Source of the DNA: Numida meleagris
Taxonomy: Eukaryota > Chordata > Aves > Galliformes > Numididae
DNA length: 64,000 bases
Direction: 5' to 3'
Assembly (NCBI RefSeq): GCF_002078875.1
Contig: NC_034411.1
Location: 33,312,260 to 33,376,259, forward strand
Shown: piece after piece, positions 39,567 through 52,949 of the stretch
How positions within the stretch are numbered: the stretch's first letter is position 1
Layout of the letters: every line of letters starts with the position of its first letter
Made by a program: the position numbers and the translations under genes
Notes under the pieces: model-generated
Database searches by the model: none
The model's input: the letters and a program-made list of their open reading frames with translations, nothing else
What the model was told of the DNA's origin: nothing

Positions 39567-40936
39567 AAATCAATGCCAGTAATTTTAGTTTACACTTAAT
39601 GTTCACAACCAAGACTGCTCAGAATGCTTGAGGAAACACATGTATGAATTCTCTCTACTTTTTTGGAAGTTAATTCTTTAGCATGAGCACACAAGCTAAG
39701 TAAACGTACACCCAGCATTTTTCACCCATGTGTAATTCTTTTCCCCTGCAGTCATTGAGCTTTCTTCATGTAAGAGGCATAACTCCGAAAAATTAAGCAG
39801 TGAACAAGCCTCCTACTGATGCTTTATATACCTCTTCTGTGGTTAGCTTTAGTGTATCTCTCTCTACTAAAAATAAGAGTTCCATTCAGTGTTTGTTTTA
39901 GCACCAAACATTGAAGGACTCAGATCATAATCCATCATTCTGAAAATACAAATGAATAAGGCAAGGTCTGTAAGTCCTTTTGCAAAGGTATGAAGTGCTA
40001 ACCATTCATCACTGATAAGACAGGTAATACCAAGACATCAAAAGCCAAAATGGTTCAGAAACCTTTAAGATAGCACTTTTCCCTACATCTGAGACTGAGA
40101 TTCCCATCTTCCACTCAGTACTATTAATTCTTTAAAGCAGAAACCATCACTTCATAACATTATAGCACACAAAAGGCCAATTCTGATTTCACCCTCTAGA
40201 TATTATCAAAACTTAAAAATTGTTCATGGGTATTTGAAAAAAAATATTTCTCTTAAAATGAGAAATATATGCTCCCATGCCTAAAAGAAATTGAAAAAAT
40301 ATACAAAACTCACCGAGAATTTGACACGAGGGGAAAATACTGCAATACATTCATGAAAGGTCTTATACATGTACGACCAAGAAATAAGATTTTTGAAGCA
40401 AAGTTGTATCATCCCCTAGTTCTGTTTCAGTATCAGACTTCACTACAAAAATGTCTAGCATATGAAATGATAAATTGCCAAGTAATAACATAATAATGCA
40501 CAGCAATAATTACCAGGAGCGCTTAAGATAAAAGTAGCTGAAATGTTTCAAGCTGTTGCTCTGTTGCCAAAAGATATCTCTTCAAGAGTGGTAGTGCTCG
40601 AAGCCAACTAGAACACACAGATAGGACATCTGTAATCTTGATAATGGAAGGTTACTGGAGATTCCACCTCCAATATAAAAAAACCAATGGACAGAACTGC
40701 TCCTTTCAGGAAAAAAAAAAAAAAGGCATATTAGATTTCTGTGTAAAAATTGTAAATTGCAAAGAACAATTAAAAAAATCTCAGTTCAGACATTTTCTCA
40801 ATGCTTCACTCTACAATTTTGAACACCAATTCTAACGTGCTCCCTTCCCGGGCATAATTACGTATTTATTTTTGCCAATAGGAACAAACTGTTCCATAAG
40901 ATGAGTTCTGACTTTGCTTTGCATCTGTATGCTTGG

Positions 40937-40958
40937 TTTTGTTTTGTTTGTTTTTTTT
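40937..40958. repeat. T-rich (GTTTT)n low-complexity tract
   Basis: Short G-separated T runs ending in eight T residues. Simple sequence only. Confidence 0.75.
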
Positions 40959-42685
40959 CCCTAATAAAAATGGAGTAAAATTTAGTAAAATTTCCACATG
41001 TACTTTCCTACTACGTTCCAGAATAGGTTGAGATAAGCTAAATGAGAGAATCAAGCAGATCTACATAATACCTTTCTTGTTTTTGTCTATAATCAGAACA
41101 AAAAAATTTGTTTGTGTAGCATGGTAGGTGTAAGAATAGATTTTGCTACAGAAAGCAACACATTTATTTTTCACTTGGGCTGATAAAAAAAATGAGGTCG
41201 CTGACTTTGTATAGATAAATAAATCCTCATTATCTATCATAATAGTAGCATGGACCACCCATTGAAGTGCTCCCAGAAAGTGCAACTGCTGATTCTTTTG
41301 GATAAAAGATTTAGACTGCTCTCTGCAGTAGGCACCCATGCTGATCTCTGACATTCAGTAGCAGAGCAGCACAGATCATGCAGAATTTTCATGAAGATTG
41401 ACAACAATACTGAACGTGCAGATGGAAAAGCAGTGCAAAGAACACAGTACTGACACAATATTGTGTCCGTATTTCATCGTACATTGAGCAAAACTTCTTT
41501 TAAAGATACCTTAAAGTCCCAAAACAGAAATCCCTTTTAGAAAGGAAAGCATGTGAGAAAGACTGACAAGAAAGTGGAACAAAAACAGCAGCAGACACCT
41601 GAAATGGGAGCCAAGTACTCACTGTTAGTAGCTAACCTTAATGACATTATAAGGGAAAAGCACTTGGTAATGTTGCAGAGCCACCAAGTAGTGTGACATT
41701 CTTGATTTACCAACAGACATCCACACAGACGGGTGGAAAGACAAGACAAGATGAAAAGGGGCAACAAAAACTCATTTCAAAGACAAAATACTAGCACTAG
41801 GAGACACACCATTGAGAAACTTGTGTGAAAGCTGTTAGCATACTACAGGATCACTTCTAAGGGCTATAGGAAAAAATGGCATAGAATAAGAAACACTATG
41901 ATTACTTTTGCATCATCATACAGGTCTTGCAATTCTTGAACTTATCTCAAATGTGCTATACTACATAACATACACATGGCAATCCTTACAATTTTTAAGG
42001 AATGGAAGGGAGAAATGAAAGAACAAAACAAAAAAAGGCTTGCTAGTGAGACAGTACAGTAATTTACTGTACCTGCCATGCGAGGCACCCCTATATTTTG
42101 CATTTACAAAATATGTTTTTTGTCGATTTTCTTTTTTTAATCAAAGTCATTATTGTTCTCTGAAAGCCACAGTATGTTCACATCCTCATTAATGTTCAAT
42201 GCTCTTCGCACTCACTGTGTTTGTCAGATGTCAGCAACTATGCGTGACCTGGTGAAGTAAAATTAAGGATTTTCAGTTCCTTTGAACTACTAACATTCAG
42301 AAGCTGCCAGAGGCTGAGAACACAGGTGCCTCAGTAGAGATATACTAGAAGGCAGAAGGTAGCAACACAAAGGAACAGAAAAAGAGGAGAGAGAATCAAG
42401 ACATGGAAAGAAAAACAAAAACAAAACGTGCAGGACATGATGTAAACTATCGCTTCAAAATTTCAGATGTTAGTGTTTAATGCTAAGTGTTCCATACGTA
42501 CTTTTCACCTGCAGGAATTGACCTGATTTTATGAATTACTAAATAATACTATATAGGAGAAAGTGATGAAATCATGAGAAACAAGGCTAGTGTCTATCCG
42601 GTGAAAAAGGGCTTCTCCCTGTATCGCTCAAATGTGAAAAGAAGATCTCTGTTCCCTTTGAGTTGCAAGCATTCTCTATTCATAA

Positions 42686-42690
42686 GAGTG
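42686..42690. repeat. Target-site duplication GAGTG, left copy
   Basis: Five bases directly before the LTR, repeated exactly at 43196-43200. Confidence 0.9.
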
Positions 42691-43195
42691 TGTCATGGTT
42701 TTATGATTTTCAGTTATTGGTATTCCACATCATAACATCATGTAGTGTATGTACCTGGTTCTCAGAAGAGAAGGACTACTACATTCCCCAGGGGACTTTG
42801 CTCCTCTGTTACCGTTTTCCGGTCAGAGGGAAAGATAAAACTCGCAGATCACGAGACCTCGTCCCTTTTTCCGCCTGTCTCTCGTCCCAGCAGCATCTTG
42901 CTCCCCAGCCATCTTATTGTCAGTATTAGAGTAAGGCCTACTTTAATTTTGGACACTCTCTCTCACTGTATTGGATTTATTAGCTTAAAATGTAATTATA
43001 TTGTATTATAGTGTGGTGTTTTGCATTCCAATATCTTATTTAGTAAATTAGTTTGTTTCTCCTCAGATTGTTGCTGCTGTTTTTGCTCTCAGGCCCATCT
43101 CCTTACCCTTTTTTTTCCCTTTTCCCTTTCCCAGGGCGTGGGTCCCCCATCCCATCCGTCACGGAACCGGGCCAAACGCCCATAAACCATTGACA
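42691..43195 (+). mobile_element. Solo LTR of an avian endogenous retrovirus (ERVL-like), plus strand
   Basis: A 505-bp LTR begins TGTCATGGTT and ends CCATTGACA. It is flanked by a perfect 5-bp duplication, GAGTG, at 42686-42690 and 43196-43200. Shared with the minus-strand copy (24895-25408) are the opening region (TTATTGGTATTCCACATC), a TATA-like AGATAAAA at 42833-42840, a central AT-rich block near 42985-43045 and a pyrimidine-rich tract followed by a GGAACCGGGCC motif near the 3' edge. Main differences are scattered substitutions and a small deletion near 43141. No internal retroviral sequence adjoins it, so it is a solo LTR. Short open frames across it are not genes. It could act as a promoter or polyadenylation site for nearby transcripts, but nothing here shows that. 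Confidence 0.93.
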
Positions 43196-43200
43196 GAGTG
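43196..43200. repeat. Target-site duplication GAGTG, right copy
   Basis: Exact partner of 42686-42690. It confirms a clean solo LTR with intact flanks. Confidence 0.9.
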
Positions 43201-43908
43201 GTAACCAACTTTACCATTCATTCCAGAAAAAGGTTTGAGATCAGCCACCTTGTTGGTGCACATTGGTTAGCCACAGAATGCAAACAAAAAATTTAACTTT
43301 GGACTTGCTCTTATTCAAAACAGTACCTCAAATTCCTCCTAGAAACCATGAGTTGGGATGAAGACATCTACCAAAGCTACAGAAACTAGCATCCAAATTT
43401 ATAGTGGAGAAAAAAAAAAGTAGAATTTTGGGGTACAAAATAACTTCTCACATAAATTTTCAGACCACTTTCACCAAAAAAAAATATATTTTTTTAAAGT
43501 TTAAATGTAGTTTTGAAAGTTGAGAAAAAATTATCCTCCCATCACCCAGCTAACACATATGCTATCTTTAACTGTGAACCTGATATAATGAGCTAGAACT
43601 TACTTGAGAAATGCTGGTAAGAGGTTCAACAACAGGAACATAACACAGGGAATCTACACCAGCAGGTGTGAGAACAAAACCTGTTTGTCTTGACACAACC
43701 AAAATGCTGTCAGCTGAAGTCTTCAATGGTTGCCCACAATGGGCTCTCTTCAAATGAGCTGTGTTTAAGTATCTCCATATATACAGGAAAGTATGGTAAT
43801 TAAGCATGCACACAGAATTAAAAGTATGCAATTCCATAAGTGTTATCTGAGATGCTTTCATGAATAATGAAGTACTTGAATGAAGTTGATTTGGGGGTTT
43901 TGGGTTGG

Positions 43909-43942
43909 TTTTTTTTTGTTTGTTTGTTTTTTTGGTTGTTTG
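43909..43942. repeat. T-rich (GTTT)n simple repeat
   Basis: T runs separated by single G residues, the same type of simple sequence as at 20657-20683. Confidence 0.8.
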
Positions 43943-44216
43943 CTCATGACAGGGAAAGAAAGCATTTGACATACCTCAAGGGCTTTTTAGGCGAAACGTA
44001 ACTCTAAGAGTTGCATCCCCTAGCTGGATACCCTCAATTACATTCAATTATCACACATGCTACAGTTCAAAGCTCTGACTGGATCCCCTGAAAACATGCA
44101 TAAACTTAAATTAAATCACCTCTCCTCAGTACGTACTGACATACAGCCTCAAGCAACACAGCCTTGGTCATAGATTATCTCCAGAGGTATTTTTGAGGGT
44201 CTTGGACAGGTTTAAT

Positions 44217-44272
44217 AGCAGTACTTGTTACTGAGCTAATTAACTCCAAGATAATTGACTCCAAGTACTGCT
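44217..44272. repeat. Perfect 11-bp inverted repeat with 34-nt loop
   Basis: AGCAGTACTTG (44217-44227) and CAAGTACTGCT (44262-44272) are exact reverse complements. The loop holds an imperfect direct repeat (TTAACTCCAAG / TTGACTCCAAG). It could fold as a hairpin, but the loop is large, the stem short for a microRNA precursor, and no function is evident. Confidence 0.5.
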
Positions 44273-47200
44273 GTTTCAAGCTTCAGTTAAATCTTCTGCA
44301 GAGTAGAGCTAATCGTCATGTAACATCTCTCACAAGCATGAGGTTTATGGTACAGTCAGGAAGGGTGTCCAAATTTTGGAATGTTCTCTCTTCCTCAGAG
44401 CTTGGGACACCAAGCAAATATTTGCTCAAGCCAAACCACAGAACTTTTTACTTCAATAAACACTATCAGTGGCATAAATGTTGCAGAGATTTATAAGTCC
44501 ATAGTGGTCAGCACTCAAGAAGTTGCTAGTGAGGAATCCTCATGAAATGGGGGATTTTTGCTGGATCTTGTCCAGACCAGCAGTAGACTGAGCTGCAGTT
44601 TGTTGCCTAAAGAGCTGAAACTCTAAAAATCATCCCTTTCATATCAGACAGTATGAAGTAGACAAGTAAATGCAATAAACAATTGCAAGATAATAAAATC
44701 GGGTAAAATAAATGAACACAAGAACAGAAGAAGTTTGGAATTGGACACAATTTCTAAGATACAAAATAGATGGCCCTACGTATGCCAAGTCCAGAAAGAT
44801 TTTTAGGTATCAGAGTAAACAAGCTTCCCCTGCGATGAAACCAGTCTACTTGTCTTAACTGCATCAACAGGTGGGGACTTAAGAGAAGTGGGGAGCAGAT
44901 AATGCTTTAATGCTTTTGTCCAGGTATTTTACAGGCTATTTATCATTTTATTTTCTCTACTACTAAAATTATGTTGAAAAATTAGGTCAGGAACAAAAAA
45001 AGAATGCATTAACGTACTTTGAAAATTGTAGAAAATATCTTACAAAGCAAAGCTTAGAGAACTCTAAATGTTCAATGTATTAAGAAGAAAATGAAAGATA
45101 GTCTTGACCTGTATATAAAGAACTTCACAGGGAAATACAGTATTTAAAGCCTCTCTAATATTACAAGACAAAATTCAGATGAGTAAAAAGACATCACAAT
45201 TATAAATCTGTGGAGACTGGTGGCAGACTCTAGAACTCTACAAGTTTTAAACTGAGATGGGCTCCCTATCATCCGAGAATGATATGCTTTGTCTTAACAT
45301 TAAATTGAACTCTTGTCAACTGTCAGAATGCTATGGGAATGGGAAACGTGAAATTCTGTGGATGCATCAAGGATTAGACCAGATAGTCTCTTTTGGATGA
45401 GCACTCACTCACAGCCAGTCAATTGAGGCCCTTCAATGAGAAGTTGAGAAGTCAGAGAAGGTAGGAGGTAGCTACGCACCATTTCGCTAAAGGCCCTAAT
45501 CAAACTGGAGAGGAAAAAAAACACTTTTTCTTACCACTTAGTTTGGCTTTTCCAAGTGTATTTTTGTCAACATGCCACTTTAATCTGATGCTAAATAGGA
45601 AAAATCTGAACTGCTATGGAGTATGTATGAATGGATACTAGTTTTCTTCTCTTGGCTATGCATTTCATACCAGATCTGTAGTACCAATCCCAGAAGAAAA
45701 TTAATGGGCTGCTTATACAGTATTGCAGTCTCTTAGGTAACAAATACATGACAGCTATTTAGCCAATACCTGGGTAGCCAACCAGTAAGGTTGGCGTTAA
45801 TGATTTTGCAGAAAGTTAACTAAGTACATCTATCACTTTGTCATGCAGCGTATAAGAAAACATCAGTCAAAAAAATAAGAGGGGAGCAGTTTGTGCTTCC
45901 TTTTTTAGGTCCTGGTGATATCTGTTCTAAGAATCAATACAATCGGAGTGGTGAGCTAAACTCTGGCTGATTAAATGGAACAGGGAAAGAAAGGAGAATA
46001 AGAGGACAAGCAACTGACCTGTAAGTATACAGAGAGAAGCGTATTATGGGTCAGAAAAACACCAGCGGGTTCCTAAAAGGTTGCCCAATGATAATGCCCT
46101 AACCATCTTCTACAGTGTCTTAGCCTCTCTTGTTTTTTTAACTGAATGTTTCATTTGACCAGAAGCAAACTTTGAGAATCTTCCTTTTCACACACCAGCT
46201 GCGCTCCCATGACCAGATATCTCCAATACCTTTCTAAGATCAAAGCTGAAATTATCCTTCCTCAGATCGGATACACCAGAGTGAATTAGCACTTTCAACT
46301 GCAACATATTTACAGGAGTTAGGGTTTGAACTCTGCATTTTACAGCTCCTTACTGAGTTGCAGTAAACAAGTCCGTATGATTCCTCTCCTTCCTCCCTTG
46401 AAAAAAAAAGCATCGCATATGTCTTTTCTCATCATTTTTCCATTTACTAGGCATAGCAGTCCACTTCAAGGGAACTGCTAGTATCTAAAGAGCTCTTCTG
46501 GTCCTTTATTATCCTTAACAGCTCTTTGTTGAAGTCTCATACAGCTATCCACTGTATCTCTACATCAGTAATTTTGGTATGAGTTCCTAAATCATTAGCA
46601 ATGTGATTAAAATACACAGAAGTAGGAAATGCTGCAAGGATTAGCATGTTTAGGAGCCAAAGCACAAAACACGGGCTGCAGGTCCCATGGCTGTTGTTGG
46701 CAGTCCTGTAAGTGAGCTTCCTGCACAAGGCTTTCCAGCCAGCTGCAAGCTCAGGCCCTGATTCAACATAGCGTTTAGTCACAGTACCCTAAGTGACTCC
46801 AGAGGGATTATTTACTTGCTTATAGTTAAATGCACACTTAGATGTTTTGCTGGGTGAGGAGCTAAATGATTTCCAGTCCACACCGCTCGGGGCATTCTGG
46901 AAGGGAAAGAAATAATGACATTTCACATTGCTTATTCTGCTTGTGTTCAGTGATTTTCTGCTCTCATTGGGCAACACACGAGAAACAATTACCACCTGAT
47001 GCCTCAGTGAATGCAGAGGAAGGGTCATGCCAGCCCCAGAGGGGCAGTAGGAAGCTGCCCCCAACCCTGGGCAGCTGCCCTCCTGCTGCAGCTGCATTAC
47101 TGATGAGCACAGGCTGCTCTGCTGCCATAGCATCCAGCAGGGCAGAAGGCAATCTTATAATCAGACTGGTCTTTAGCTTTTGGCTGCTGTTACGCTTTCT

Positions 47201-50200
47201 TTCCACGTGGCGTGTAACAAGCTTTGAAAGATTCTTTTTCCACTTGTCCGCTAAGAGAGATTGAGTTGTTTTCTGCAAAAACTCCAAGAATCCAAAATCT
47301 CCTGTCATAATACTGGGGCAGCCCAACAGGATCTCATACTACATTTTGGTTTTATTACTCATACTGATGAGTTTCCCAAGGTACATCCCCACCTTAAATA
47401 AGTACCAGACTGTCACTTGGATGCCTTCTCCCTACTCCTTTCACAGCTTAATTCCCTGTTTAAACAAATAGAGTTCGTCTCCTGATCACATCTACAAAGA
47501 AGTCTGCCTCAGCCATATGCGTGCGGGCTTCATACGAGATATAGTACTTTAAGCCTTTGGGTTGTAAGTAATGTAGTCCAAATACTTAACAATACAGCTC
47601 TATACCCATAGGAAATAGAGCATGTGAAACCACAGGTCCCTGGAGGGACATTTGGAGATTTATCTGTGTACAGCTCAAATGTCCATTACCACTATTCTTC
47701 TTTGGCCCTGATCTACCATCAGGTAGAAAGACAAAGGGTTCATAAAAGTCACTTGCACTGAGAGAAGACGACACTGTACTTAAAACAGCGCTCTCCTGAT
47801 CTGAGTTTATTTTTTCTTTTTTCACACATAGGCAGAAAATGCTTCATCAGCTAGCCAGAATTCCCCTCCTAATCCATTTGTCAGTGCTTACCTACCTCAC
47901 AGAGACTGAGGAAAAAGTATTAAAACATACTGAAACCAGATAAGATTTATAAGTAACTTAAAAAGACTGAAGGAGGCAAGTGTTACTTTACATCGAAGGA
48001 GATCTGAGTGCTTATTGACCTAGAAACATTAAATTCTCAGCCCCAAGGTTCCAGTTTGCATTGTGCAGCCTTTCACCACCCACTCCTCCTCCCACGTCAT
48101 TCTTGACAAAACATTATGCTGCACTAATGTGTCTCTAGCTACCAACAAATGAAAAAGCTGTACCTCTGGCTGTGAAATCTCTGCAGTCTTGATTACCTAA
48201 AAGAACAGCTCTTCTTGGGTTTGGTGGTACAAATGGCGACACAGGAGAACTCTCTCTAAGGTCCTGGGTAAATCCAGCATCTACTAGCACATAACTTCAG
48301 GCACTCAGAAGGTCTCAGATGTTGTCCTTGGAGACAAGGATATGAAAAGGCAAATGCACAAGGACATGAAAGCAAAACCTTCTCTTTTGTCAGGGTGTGT
48401 AACACAGCTCAAATATCAATGAGTTTCAGGCCAGATATATTTCTCTACCAAACCAAGGGAGCAAAGAGTAAACAAAGGAAACACCAGCATAACTTGTCAC
48501 CAAATAAAGCATTGAACAGATCAGCAGAAAGCCCATGGATATTCAGATGTCCTGCTGTATTTCTATTCTGAGGAATAGCCTGCTTTAAAGAGACCTCTCT
48601 GTACAGATCTGCAGACATTACAAGAGCAAAGAAAAAAATCATTTTCTTCGAAGTGGATTTCTTCTTTGGCTTTAAAGAATGATGTACTTCTTGTTCATTT
48701 TATGTGAACACTGAATATTTGGAGGCCTAATATATGCATCTGTTAGACATCCAAGATTTCTTGTGTAATCCCAAAGGGAAAATATACTGATCCAATCACT
48801 TTGGTACTGCATCACAGGGCACTGAAGAGAAAAGTCAATAAAAAGCATCAGAGCACAAAAAGGCAAGTTGTAATCAATATCTGATCTTGATATGGCCTGT
48901 CTGATAAAAGAAATCATTTAAGACTTAGATTTACTTCCTTGTGTACTGTGCTTAGTGAAGAAAAATCAAAGGGCTATTTCTTAGTTTATTCATTTATCCC
49001 GCCTTCTTTTCTCCCACCTTTTTTTTTAATCGAAGAAAGTGAGAAAATATTTTGATACTGAGCCAATTAACAGGATGCCAGAATTTGGCAAGAACACTGT
49101 AGTCAGTACTAAATCTTCCATCTTCTGTGAGTCAAACGCTGTTATGCCCAAGTCATCTGCCTGCCAGCTATTCAAGGGTAGACAAAGTCACCACAATGAA
49201 AAATGGCTCGTGCTGCAATAAAGGAAAATCACCTCAGACCCACATATCTCACCAGCCGCATCCTTCCCCAGACAACACATAAAAACAGTTACAGCTGTAT
49301 ATATAATAGTAATAACAGAAAAAACATGCCTTTTCAGTGTTTATTTTTTTAATTAAACAGTGTAACGTTTAGCAAAATGCACACTTCCCTAGCAATTTCT
49401 TCTTAGAGATTCATTCTAACACAGGGTAATCACTCTCTGAGAAAAATCCACCATTCAAAAAGCTTAGAGAGAACCAAAGCAATACGCTTAAACTAGTCAC
49501 TTAACTATCAGGTAAGGAGAATCCTAATGAGTGTCAGAAAAAGAGGCCCGATGACTACAGGCACATGCTTTATTAGCAGTTCCACTGAATTAAAGTTTGA
49601 CCCTGCTATTTATCCATCATTCAGTGACTTAAAACTTACCTTTATTCCCAATACACATTTTAATATGTACCCTAACATACAGTGACTTTTGCTAGAGCTG
49701 ACACTCTGCTGCATTTTGTCTTTTGCCATCGTAGTTAGAACTGCAAGCAACTATATATACACTTTATAAAGGCTTTCTAGTCTTTCTTTTAGATACTTTA
49801 AATATTCAAATTTCACTCTCTCCAAAATCTTTAAATCCTGACTGTTCACATTTTTACTCCATCATATATTCCTCGGCTGCACTGCCTCAGAAAGCAGCTG
49901 TATTGAGTGGCCAAAAAAAAAAACGTGAAGGTTGTATGTATATGAATATGCAGATTTCAGTAACATCAAGCAGTTTTAATCCGAGTATTACATGCTATAT
50001 AATGGAACCAGATAAGTTCTCGGTTACTTAGTGAGAATGTCTGCCTTTAAGGCCACAACATTTCAAATGAAAGCATAACAAATAATAAAGCAAACACTAT
50101 TAATGGCAAAGAACATTCAATACTTTTCCAGTGTGGCTTATCACAGTTTTGTTCATACAAAGGTTTGCAAGCCACTTCAGGTACTTTAATGCCACAAATA

Positions 50201-52949
50201 ACAAGTAACGTTCAAAATATTAAACAAGTAATATAACCTTCTCAAAAAATTACAAACTGACTCCAATTCCTCAAATTATTAGCCTATCTAAGAAGGCTAC
50301 ATGGTTTTAAAAATAAACCAAGTACAGTACATGGACACTTGAATATCATTTGTGTGCACATTCTTATCCTGAAGTTGCTGTTCTGCACTCCATTTGCCAA
50401 GGTGGGCCCTACCAGCACCCCCACAAGTAATGCTCATTCCCACACGCTCTTCTACTAAGCTTAGAGAACGGAGAGGCCTGACAGCAAGTCTTCTCAGCAA
50501 AAAGTTCTTTTTCATGTCCATTACAACTGGAAGCCCTGCCCTGACCAGCATACACATTGTATTTAGCCCTTCTTTTGCCATCCGTAGTTTCATGGGTCTT
50601 GCTGCTCTCTAAGACTGTTGGTAGTTTCAGTTCCAGGTGAATTTGGGATTTTGTAATTCCATCCTTGCACACTTAGTAAGTGTGACAAAACATACCTGTT
50701 TTCAGGCAAATGTTGCCAATCATATAAAAAAAATTAACACAAGGAAAATGCCTCCAGAGCTTCATGTCATGTTTCAGATGTATTTCAATCCTTCTTTCCT
50801 TTTCTTTGATGGATTTTTTAATTAAAGAATAAAGAGAAAATAAAAAGTTATTTGCTGAGAAATCACCCACTCACCTAAAAATTGAAGGTCAAGAGAAAAT
50901 GAACCAACAATACATGAAATCAATGTTCATTGCCAGGAGAGGAAGAAAGAACAATCTTTCACTTGGTTTTCATGAAATCCAACCTCTAAACTTAATTCTT
51001 GACCAAAATTTCCTCCTTCCAATTTGGTGTTTACATTTTCTGTTTTAGAATACCTAGCTGAGGTGCCACTTTTGCCTGAGAAAATTACCAAAAGATTGGT
51101 AGAAAGTTACATAGACTCACAGAAACTCAGAAAGAGTTTCTGAGCTGAAAAGAGCTATTAGATTGTTCCCCTCCAAGTATCACTGTCCTCTGCAATGTGT
51201 TCTCCAGTTGGCTTTTAAGGATTCCATTGGTTCTTTTGAGAGACCACCCTACTGCCTGAAAAACACCACAGAGATGCATGGCAGCAAAGGAGGATCATGA
51301 TTGAGAAAGTCAAGAAAATCATTAGGTCTAGACTTGGTGACACTGCTGATCGTTAAGATTGCCTGACACACAGTAGCACAAAACTGCATTCGGCTGTGAG
51401 TTAGGAGACAAATTTCAACTATTTTAAACTCCTATGAGCACTTTCCTTTTCTGAAATGAGAGCCACTGCCCTCTTGCCAGTCATCACCCTCACTGAGAGG
51501 GATCAAATCACTGGCTTTGACAGTCAAGGCCAAGGGGTGCTGCCAGCCCCACATGGGACTCACCTGAAAATACAACTTCTTTTTTCCACATATGTGCTGG
51601 AAGTGACACAGTCCTGTCAAGCACAACCCATCATTTAATGCAGATTTTCCTGAGCCAGGAGGCAGTGGGCTCTGCCTCCCGCAGCTACTTAGCCTTCATG
51701 GCCTACATTTCATACGCAGGTGCCTGCCCTTCTTCCTTCTCAGCTCCACTAGGCACTCACAGATTGCTGTCCCTGGTCCCATATCTGAAACAATGTGCAA
51801 GACATCTGTTTTGCGATTTATAAAAATTGAAAAGCAACACCCTACATAAAACTACATTAAGCTCACAAAAATACACATTAAAGTTAGCAAATATGAGAAT
51901 TACTAGCCACCTGTGAGACCTTGTCTCAATCCCCCTATGCATTATGTAATGGTGTTTTGATTTCACAACTGTGTGCTACTTTTCCCATTGGGTCTTGTTA
52001 TTTCCACTGATGCTCCTTAACATAGCTAAACTTGCCTCCTCAGAGCCATTTACACTACTAGATATTTTCAAGACTGTGTCTTCAGCTCCATGCCACTATT
52101 GTTCCCATAACTTCAGAATTACAGTACCACACATCAGCAAGTAATACAGCCCAGAGATTGTCATCAGCTTGCTTTGTACTTGTAGGCTGGCTCATCACGT
52201 AGTCACTAATCTGATTTCACCATTCAAAATATTCCTTCTAGCTCATGAATTATTTCAGTTGTTTGGCTGTGAAGTCTACCACAGAAATGAATTCAAACTA
52301 CACAAAGGGGCCTCTTATTGCTCTGTTCCAGAGTAACATTTCTAATCCAACTGCTGCACTGCATGCTAACCTTTTGAAAAGAAGTTGCATGATCTTAAAT
52401 CTCTTCCATTTTCTTTTAAAAACAAGTCAAACATGCGATAGCAATAGTCTCACTTCTTAATGTATGAAAGCATCATTGGGTAAATCAAGTTCTCAAAGGC
52501 AGTGCATAATCCACAGTAAATAAGATTTGCAGGACTGATCCTATGTCATACTACAAAAAGGCATAATGTCAGCATCCTGTACCCATGCTCAGTGAGATAT
52601 TGAAGGCACAGAGTAGTAGTTTGTTGTAATTGCTTATTAAAAAAATGCACTAAGGAAAACTGACATAATTCCTACTAACTTTTTTTTTTTGAAGGTGTGT
52701 TGGGCAAGCTGAAATGTTTACTTTAGGCAATAGAAACATTATATTTTTATAATTTTGAACTGAGATCTCCAAGAAAAAGTCCTGAAATGATAGTCTTTTA
52801 GCTCATGCCACCTGTTCACTGATTTCACTTATTGAGAAAGAAATGGAGGTATAAAGCACTCCAGAGCAAGTAATCTCTGAAATCTTTTAACTGCCTCATT
52901 GGAACAGATTGAAAGAAAATGTTCAGTTGCTACACAGCTGGGATGTATT

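Larger units (their letters stand above)
36617..42685. other. Non-coding AT-rich stretch, no gene seen
   Basis: About 6 kb without a recognisable exon or transposon. It includes a 20-T run (39547-39566), a T/G-rich tract (40937-40958) and an AT-rich block at about 39.25-39.50 kb with a perfect ATCAATTGAT palindrome and several homeodomain-type cores that looks like a conserved non-coding element. Open frames at 36699-37221 have no family resemblance. Confidence 0.5.

Noticed and set aside
25414..42685. Full-length provirus bounded by the two LTRs
   Set aside because: The LTRs are in opposite orientation, each has its own target duplication, and no gag, pol or env sequence lies between them.
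42663..43011. Two 88-codon plus-strand open frames
   Set aside because: Both lie within or start just before the solo LTR; LTRs of this type do not encode protein, and the frames are not retroviral genes.
43568..43972. 134-codon minus-strand open frame
   Set aside because: It begins in the (GTTT)n simple repeat, giving a Lys/Asn/Thr run, and the rest resembles no protein family.
45360..45410. Possible CR1 3' remnant (ATTAGACCAGATAGTCTCTT)
   Set aside because: A single short similarity without colinear neighbouring CR1 blocks.
47586..47825. Minus-strand 79-codon frame with a Ser-rich protein-like look
   Set aside because: No family recognised and no convincing acceptor or donor at its edges.
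51110..51270. Possible CR1 3' end (ACATAGACTCACAGAAACTC)
   Set aside because: Only the first few dozen bases loosely resemble the CR1 terminus; the CR1 block order expected further in is missing.
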